From: Pseudooceanicola pacificus
GTDB taxonomy: Bacteria > Pseudomonadota > Alphaproteobacteria > Rhodobacterales > Rhodobacteraceae
DNA: 64,000 bases
Assembly: GCF_009789075.1 (NCBI RefSeq)
Contig: NZ_WNXQ01000008.1
Location: 117,051 to 181,050, forward strand
Direction of reading: 5' to 3'
In this document: piece after piece, positions 59,566 through 64,000 of the stretch
How positions within the stretch are numbered: position 1 is the first letter of the stretch
Layout: each line of letters begins with the position of its first letter
Notes under the pieces: model-generated
Database searches by the model: none
What the model was told of the DNA's origin: nothing
The model's input: only the letters and a program-made list of their open reading frames with translations
Position numbers and translations under genes: made by a program

Positions 59566-60150
59566 ATGCCTTACGAAATGATCGCCGACTACACGATCCG
59601 GCGGTGGTATGTTCAGGAACAGGAAATCCTGACCAATGAAACCTACCAGCCCGACGCTGGCGCGCCCCTGCGCAAGATCCTGATCGCAGCAGCGATCAGG
59701 AACCCCTACGCAGGGCGGTTCAGCGCGGATCTCGGCGAGATTGTCGATGGCAGCGACAAGCTGGGCGAAGCGTTCGCCCAGCGTATTCTCGCGGCTCTCG
59801 GCGGCGCAAAGGCAGAAAGCTATGGCAAGGCCTGTGTGGTAGGCGCGGCCGGCGAATATGAACACGGCAATGCGTTCATCACCGCCCGTTTCGCCACGCC
59901 GATCCGCGCGGTTCTGCCCGGAGCCAAGGAATGGATCCCGTCCACCGGCAAGCGCAGCGGGCCGGGTGCGCTGATTGATATCCCCCTGGCACATATGGCG
60001 GAGCTTTACGCGCGCTCGTTCTATGACACGATGACGGTCCATTTCGATGACGCGCCCAACCCGGACGAAATCATCGTGGCCTTTGTCGTCGCAACGCGCG
60101 GTCGCATTCATGCCCGTCTCGGCGGCCCCGAGGCGCCCGCCGCCGGGTAA
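59566..60150 (+). CDS. Amino acid synthesis family protein (DUF1185/AA_synth)
   Basis: A 194-residue protein of the AA_synth (DUF1185) family, whose function is not established. Family features: RKILIAAAIRNPYAGRFSAD, VVGAAGEYEHGNAFITARFATPIR (as GAAGEYEHGNAFI), STGKRSGPGALIDIPLAHM and DEIIVAFVVATRGRIHARLG. Members are often found in catabolic operons with TTT or ABC transporters and hydrolases, as here. AAAGG is the likely ribosome site. It may bind or modify the imported solute; unproven. Confidence 0.8.
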   Translation: MPYEMIADYTIRRWYVQEQEILTNETYQPDAGAPLRKILIAAAIRNPYAGRFSADLGEIVDGSDKLGEAFAQRILAALGGAKAESYGKACVVGAAGEYEHGNAFITARFATPIRAVLPGAKEWIPSTGKRSGPGALIDIPLAHMAELYARSFYDTMTVHFDDAPNPDEIIVAFVVATRGRIHARLGGPEAPAAG

Positions 60151-60193
60151 GCGGAAAACCACGGCAAGGCCGGCAAAACGCAAAGGAAAGGTC

Positions 60194-61057
60194 ATGGACC
60201 AGGCACGCTCTCACTTCGTTCAGATGAACGGAATGCGATTTCACTACCTGACATGGGGCGATCCCTCATGCCCGCTGCTGATCTGCCTTCACGGGCTGCG
60301 CAGCTATGGGGGCACGTTTGCGGGCCTTGCCGAAACGCTGAGCGACCGCTTCCACGTGGTCGCGCTTGACCAACGCGGGCGCGGCGAGTCCGACTGGGAC
60401 CCTGACCGCAATTACTTCGCCCTGGATTACGCCGCCGACCTGGACGCCTTGCTTGACCATCTGGGCGCCGAAACGGCCCATGTGCTCGGGCATTCCATGG
60501 GCGGCATCAACGCGCTGGCCTATGCGCTCGACAAGGGTGACCGCTTTGCCTCTCTCATCCTCGAAGACAGCGGCCCCGAGGCTGCGGACAAGGAAAGTGC
60601 CGGTATCGAACGCATTCTGAACGAGCTGCGCACCACACCGCTGTCCTTTGACACCATCGCCGAAGCCCGGGCTTTCTGGCGGTCGATCCGCCCGAATGTC
60701 ACGGACGAGGCCATTGAATCGCGGGTCGCGAATTCGATGAAACAGGCCGACGGCAAGATTGTCTGGCGTCACGATCAGGCCGGGATCGGCGCATGCCGGA
60801 TCGCACAGGCCGAAACGCGGCCGAACCCGGATCTGTGGCCGGCCATCGAACGGCTGACCTGCCCGGTCCTGGTGCTGCGGGGGGAAAACTCGGACTATCT
60901 CGACAGGGCCCGCGTCGCGCGCATGCGCGCTGCAAACGCCAATGTCCATGCACAGGACATCACCGGGGCCGGGCATTATGTGCACGACGACAATCCGGTA
61001 GAATTCAACACCGCGGTCGGCGCATTCCTCGACCGTGTGATCGCGAACAGGACTTGA
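60194..61057 (+). CDS. Alpha/beta hydrolase
   Basis: A 287-residue hydrolase. HG oxyanion motif LLICLHGLRSYGGTF, strand DQRGRGESDW, nucleophile Ser in VLGHSMGGINALAYAL, Asp in VLRGENSDYLD, His in ITGAGHYVHDD. The ATG at 60194 has AAAGGAAAGG upstream. The organisation is like aromatic-ring-fission (MhpC-like) or ester/lactone hydrolases; the exact substrate is unknown. Nine bases separate it from the gntR gene. Confidence 0.85.
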   Translation: MDQARSHFVQMNGMRFHYLTWGDPSCPLLICLHGLRSYGGTFAGLAETLSDRFHVVALDQRGRGESDWDPDRNYFALDYAADLDALLDHLGAETAHVLGHSMGGINALAYALDKGDRFASLILEDSGPEAADKESAGIERILNELRTTPLSFDTIAEARAFWRSIRPNVTDEAIESRVANSMKQADGKIVWRHDQAGIGACRIAQAETRPNPDLWPAIERLTCPVLVLRGENSDYLDRARVARMRAANANVHAQDITGAGHYVHDDNPVEFNTAVGAFLDRVIANRT

Positions 61058-61066
61058 GGGGGCAGG

Positions 61067-61747
61067 ATGACCGAAGCCAGGGCAGAGACAGACCGGGGCC
61101 GCGGCGAAAGCGTCAGGGAACGTGTGAGCAATGCTCTGCGCACCGACATCACGATGGGGGTCTTCGTGCCGGGCCAGCGCCTGTCCGAGGCCGAGTTGTG
61201 CGCCCATCTCGACGCGTCGCGCACATCGGTCCGGGAATCGCTGCGCCAGCTGGAAGCGGAGCGCCTCATCGAGATCCGCCCCAATCGCGGGCCGGTGGTC
61301 GCCAGGCTCGACTGGCAGGAGGCAGAGCAGATTTACGACGTGCGCGAAATGATCGAACCCGAAGTCGTGCGGCTGTTCTCGCTCACTGCCACCGATGAGC
61401 AATTGAACAGCATGCAGGCCGCGCTCACCGAGTTCGAAGAGGCCTCTTCCAGCGGCCTGCACCCGAACCTGCTGATCCAGACCACCACGGCCTTTTACGA
61501 TGTGATGTTCCGTGGCTGCAGCAACCAGATCCTGGTCGAAATCCTGCGCGGTCTGCTGGCGCGGGTAAACCTGCTGCGATCCCGCTCCATGTCCCAGGCC
61601 GGGCGGCCAAAGGAAAGCCTGCGGGAAATGCAGTGCATCCTCGAAAACATCCGCGCCTCGGACACGGCGGGCGCGCAGGCGGCCGTCGTCACGCACATTC
61701 GCAATGCCCGCGCCCACGCGCAGGCGGCCATGATGGCCGACGCCTGA
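61067..61747 (+). CDS. GntR-family transcriptional regulator (FCD type)
   Basis: A 226-residue FCD-type GntR regulator. Winged helix about residues 15-80 (NALRTDITMGVFVPGQRLSE, ELCAHLDASRTSVRESLRQLEAE, LIEIRPNRGPVVARL). FCD domain from about residue 85 (IYDVREMIEPEVVRLF). Embedded inside the operon it presumably controls. Candidate binding site: the symmetric AT-rich sequence before tctC (58529-58557). Confidence 0.88.
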   Translation: MTEARAETDRGRGESVRERVSNALRTDITMGVFVPGQRLSEAELCAHLDASRTSVRESLRQLEAERLIEIRPNRGPVVARLDWQEAEQIYDVREMIEPEVVRLFSLTATDEQLNSMQAALTEFEEASSSGLHPNLLIQTTTAFYDVMFRGCSNQILVEILRGLLARVNLLRSRSMSQAGRPKESLREMQCILENIRASDTAGAQAAVVTHIRNARAHAQAAMMADA

Positions 61748-61794
61748 AACGGCGCGGCCCGATCCATCCAACCCCACGCAACCAGAGGCGCCTC

Positions 61795-62241
61795 ATGCAA
61801 CCCAAGCTCAACCGAGATGCCCTGAGCGGTCTGCTGTTGTTCCTGATCGGGGCCGCTTTCGCCTATAGGGCGGTGTCCTACGGGGTCGGCAGCGCGGCGC
61901 GGATGGGGCCAGGCTATTTCCCGATCATGCTGGGCATCGCCCTGATGTGCGTCGGCGGCGCGATCGGCATCGGCGGGCTGCGCCGCGCGTCGGCCCCCCT
62001 GATCATTCCCTGGCGCGAACTGATCCTGATCGTCCTCAGCGTGGCGAGCTTTGCGATCTGCATCGGGCGCTTCGGGCTGTTTCCCGCACTTGTCGCCTCT
62101 GGCCTGCTGGCCTGTCTGGCGGACAAGGACACCAACCTGCGCCGGATGATCGGCGTCATCCTGTTTTCCTGCGTTCTGGTCTGGCTGGTCTTCGTCGTCG
62201 GCCTGAATTCCCCCGTAGCGCTGATCAAGGGTGTCATCTGA
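61795..62241 (+). CDS. tctB: Tripartite tricarboxylate transporter small subunit (TctB family)
   Basis: A 148-residue membrane protein with four helices: LSGLLLFLIGAAFAYRAVSYGVG, then RMGPGYFPIMLGIALMCVGG, the family's GPGYFP motif. Its stop and the tctA start share one base (TGATG), indicating coupled translation. Confidence 0.88.
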   Translation: MQPKLNRDALSGLLLFLIGAAFAYRAVSYGVGSAARMGPGYFPIMLGIALMCVGGAIGIGGLRRASAPLIIPWRELILIVLSVASFAICIGRFGLFPALVASGLLACLADKDTNLRRMIGVILFSCVLVWLVFVVGLNSPVALIKGVI

Positions 62242-63746
62242 TGGAACTGTTTTCGCTCGGGTTTGCATCGCTCACGATGGCGTCGATACTTTACTGCTTC
62301 GCCGGCGTCTTCCTCGGCACGCTGATCGGAGTGCTGCCGGGCGTCGGCGCGCTGTCGGCCATCTCGCTTCTCATGCCTGTCTCGTTCTACCTCGATCCGA
62401 CAACGGCGCTGGTCTTCCTGTCAGGCATCTACTACGGCGCGGAATATGGCGGCTCCACGGCCTCGATCATGCTGAACCTGCCGGGCACGTCCTCCAACGC
62501 GATCACCTGCCTCGACGGCTATCCGATGGCCCAGAACGGCAAGGCGGGGGTCGCTCTGACCGTGACGACCTATGTGTCCTTTGTCGGGGGCACGGCGGGT
62601 ATCCTGCTGTTGACCTTCCTGTCCCCCGTCATCAGCCGCTTGGCGGTCGCGGTCGGCCCGTCGGAATATGCGGCGATCCTGTTGCTCAGCATCATCATGG
62701 CCGCCACGATCTCGGACGGCCCGCCGATGAAGGGGATCGCAATGGTCGTCTTCGGCGCCTTGCTCGGCACGATCGGCATCGACGTGAACAGCGGCGCCTA
62801 TCGCTTTACCTTCGGGGAACCGGAACTCTTCGATGGCATCAGCCTGGTGGCCCTGGCCCTCGGGACATTTGGTGTCGGCGAAGTCATCTTTGCGATCAGC
62901 GCCCAAAAGGCGCGGGGTCCGATGCCCAAGGTCACATGGCGTTCGATGATCCCCAGCCGGGCCGAATTTCTCAAGACGATCCTGCCAATGTCGCGCGGTA
63001 CGGCCGTTGGCAGCGTCGTCGGCCCGCTCCCCGGCGCGGGCCCGACCATCGCGTCGCTCATCGCCTATGCGGTAGAGAAAAAGGTCAGCCGCACCCCGGG
63101 GCGGTTCGGCAAGGGCGCGATCGAGGGGATTTCCTCACCCGAGGCGGCCAATAATGCGGCCGTCCAGACCGCATTCATCCCGACCCTGTCGCTGGGTATC
63201 CCCGGCAGCCCGACGATGGCGATCATGCTTGGCGCCCTGATGATCCACGGAATTTCCCCGGGGCCGAACTTCATAGCCGAGCAACCCGAGATGTTCTGGG
63301 GCCTCATCGCCAGTTTCTGGCTGGGCAACGTGATCCTGCTGGCGCTGAACCTGCCCCTGGTCGGGATTTGGCTCTGGCTGCTGCGCATTCCCTATTCGAT
63401 GATGTACCCCGTGATCATCGCGTTGATCTGCGCGGGCGTCTACACGCTCACCAACAGTTCCTTCGCGATCTGGATGGTCCTCGGGTTCGGGCTGGTGGGT
63501 TTCCTGCTGAGGCTGTTCGACTATTCGCCTGCCCCCTTGCTGATCGGCTTCATCCTGGGCCCCATGCTTGAAGAGAACCTGCGCAGGGCGCTTCTGATCC
63601 AGCGGGGCGATTACATCGAGATGCTGTCGCGCCCGGCTACTGCCGCGCTGATGCTGATCACGATCGGTGTGTTGCTGTGGGCCCTGCTGAAACGCTCTCC
63701 GCCGGTCCCATCCGGCGGTGCCGCCCAGTCAGGTGACGAGGACTGA
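62241..63746 (+). CDS. tctA: Tripartite tricarboxylate transporter large permease (TctA family)
   Basis: A 501-residue membrane protein with about 12 helices: GVFLGTLIGVLPGVGALSAI, YYGAEYGGSTASIMLNLPGT, CLDGYPMAQNGKAGVAL, GPLPGAGPTIASLIAYAVEK and EAANNAAVQTAFIPTLSLGIPG. It has the same length as the TctA encoded at 19053-20558 and is clearly homologous, but many residues differ, so the two systems are independent, not a recent duplication. Last gene of the operon. Confidence 0.9.
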   Translation: MELFSLGFASLTMASILYCFAGVFLGTLIGVLPGVGALSAISLLMPVSFYLDPTTALVFLSGIYYGAEYGGSTASIMLNLPGTSSNAITCLDGYPMAQNGKAGVALTVTTYVSFVGGTAGILLLTFLSPVISRLAVAVGPSEYAAILLLSIIMAATISDGPPMKGIAMVVFGALLGTIGIDVNSGAYRFTFGEPELFDGISLVALALGTFGVGEVIFAISAQKARGPMPKVTWRSMIPSRAEFLKTILPMSRGTAVGSVVGPLPGAGPTIASLIAYAVEKKVSRTPGRFGKGAIEGISSPEAANNAAVQTAFIPTLSLGIPGSPTMAIMLGALMIHGISPGPNFIAEQPEMFWGLIASFWLGNVILLALNLPLVGIWLWLLRIPYSMMYPVIIALICAGVYTLTNSSFAIWMVLGFGLVGFLLRLFDYSPAPLLIGFILGPMLEENLRRALLIQRGDYIEMLSRPATAALMLITIGVLLWALLKRSPPVPSGGAAQSGDED

Positions 63747-63881
63747 CGCGTTCCGCATCTGCGGTGCGCCATCGCGATGGCGGGCGGTGTCGTCTTCCCG
63801 CTTGCCGGGCCCACGCTCAGCCCGCGCGCGGCTGAATGCCAGGGAGCGCCCCGCGTCGCGCGGGGTGGCCGCCTTCAGCGA
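63747..63881. terminator. Gap between convergent genes with a GC hairpin
   Basis: Between tctA (plus) and the anti-sigma-like gene (minus). CCCCGCG (63849-63855) and CGCGGGG (63859-63865) form a 7-bp stem with a TCG loop, plausibly part of a shared terminator; no T-run is present. Confidence 0.4.
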
Positions 63882-64000
63882 TCAGATCACCGGCTCTTGC
63901 GCCAGCCCCTTGCCCAGGATCGGGCCGGTCGGCAGGTTTGTCGGCGACCCTCCGGCAGGCTCCACCGTGATCTCGTAAAGCTGCTGCGGATGCGGCGCGG
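63882..64000 (-). CDS. Anti-sigma factor-like protein (RskA type), C-terminal end, partial
   Basis: The minus-strand frame from the window edge to TGA at 63884-63882 encodes APHPQQLYEITVEPAGGSPT then NLPTGPILGKGLAQEPVI. The EPAGGSPT-x-x-PTGPIL wording is the usual C-terminus of RskA-type anti-sigma-K factors, in their periplasmic domain. The membrane helix and N-terminal domain are outside the window. An ECF sigma gene would be expected further right. Confidence is limited by the short fragment. Confidence 0.6.
   Translation of the reverse strand, partial: APHPQQLYEITVEPAGGSPTNLPTGPILGKGLAQEPVI

Noticed and set aside
17583..63746. The two TctCBA systems as a recent duplication
   Set aside because: Same lengths for TctA (501 residues) but many substitutions, different gene order and different regulators (IclR versus GntR). 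They are independent family members.
1..64000. CRISPR arrays, tRNA or rRNA genes, intact insertion sequences, integrase or replication-origin genes
   Set aside because: Looked for but not seen: no regularly spaced repeats, no cloverleaf I could recognise, no transposase or integrase motifs, no repABC or oriV-like region.

Overview
The window is about 65% GC, densely coded DNA with Shine-Dalgarno sites (GGAGG/AGGAG), 4-bp ATGA gene overlaps, and many solute-binding-protein transporters of the ABC, TRAP (DctPQM) and tripartite tricarboxylate (TctCBA) types. Gene content and style suggest an alphaproteobacterium, most likely of the Rhodobacterales/Roseobacter-Paracoccus kind; this is inference, because no rRNA or other phylogenetic marker is present. 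I saw no tRNA, rRNA, CRISPR array or intact insertion sequence. It looks like a catabolic accessory region of a chromosome or large plasmid: a string of uptake-plus-catabolism cassettes, almost every one with its own regulator.

Layout. 1-2316: end of a glycerol-type ABC transporter (glpQ 3' end, glpU, glpV), then a ThDP enzyme (2390-4171). 4483-11877, minus strand: Fe-alcohol dehydrogenase, aldehyde dehydrogenase, TRAP transporter and quinone-linked D-lactate dehydrogenase, divergent from a LysR gene (12035-12943). 13043-17389, minus: flavin reductase, FAH-family enzyme, HpaH-type hydratase, RidA, amidohydrolase and HpaI-type aldolase, divergent from tctCBA (17583-20558), which ends against an iclR gene. 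21583-30552, minus: peptide-type ABC importer (with a fused permease-ATPase), esterase, shikimate/quinate dehydrogenase and 3-dehydroshikimate dehydratase, divergent from a tetR gene. 31625-40722, plus: lysR, TRAP transporter, DHDPS-family lyase, BisC-like molybdoenzyme, atypical SDR, DadA-like oxidase. 40962-43755, plus: gntR-kynA-kynU (tryptophan to anthranilate).

43786-50712 is a CoA-thioester (beta-oxidation-like) cluster: maoC, DUF35 OB-fold protein, SCP2-type thiolase, SDR, a CaiB remnant and MmgE/PrpD. It is bracketed by two closely related marR genes in inverted orientation, each abutting a 3' remnant of an acyl-CoA ligase gene. Remnants of an acyl-CoA dehydrogenase and of a class III aminotransferase lie here too, so the segment is rearranged and decaying. 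50790-55906, minus: ugpC, a phosphodiesterase, ugpB, ugpA, ugpE. 56148-57926: tetR and a DUF2855 gene. 58571-63746, plus: a second TTT system in which tctC is separated from tctBA by a DUF1185 gene, an alpha/beta hydrolase and a gntR. The window ends in the 3' part of a minus-strand gene resembling an anti-sigma factor.

How they fit together: each block brings in a small organic solute (polyol, hydroxy acid, aromatic or sugar acid, amino acid, glycerophosphodiester) and makes central intermediates from it. Strong inverted repeats lie after five of the seven solute-binding-protein genes, which suggests systematic adjustment of binding-protein expression within these operons. Several cassettes have combinations of enzymes I cannot match to a described pathway; these are the best candidates for new biology.
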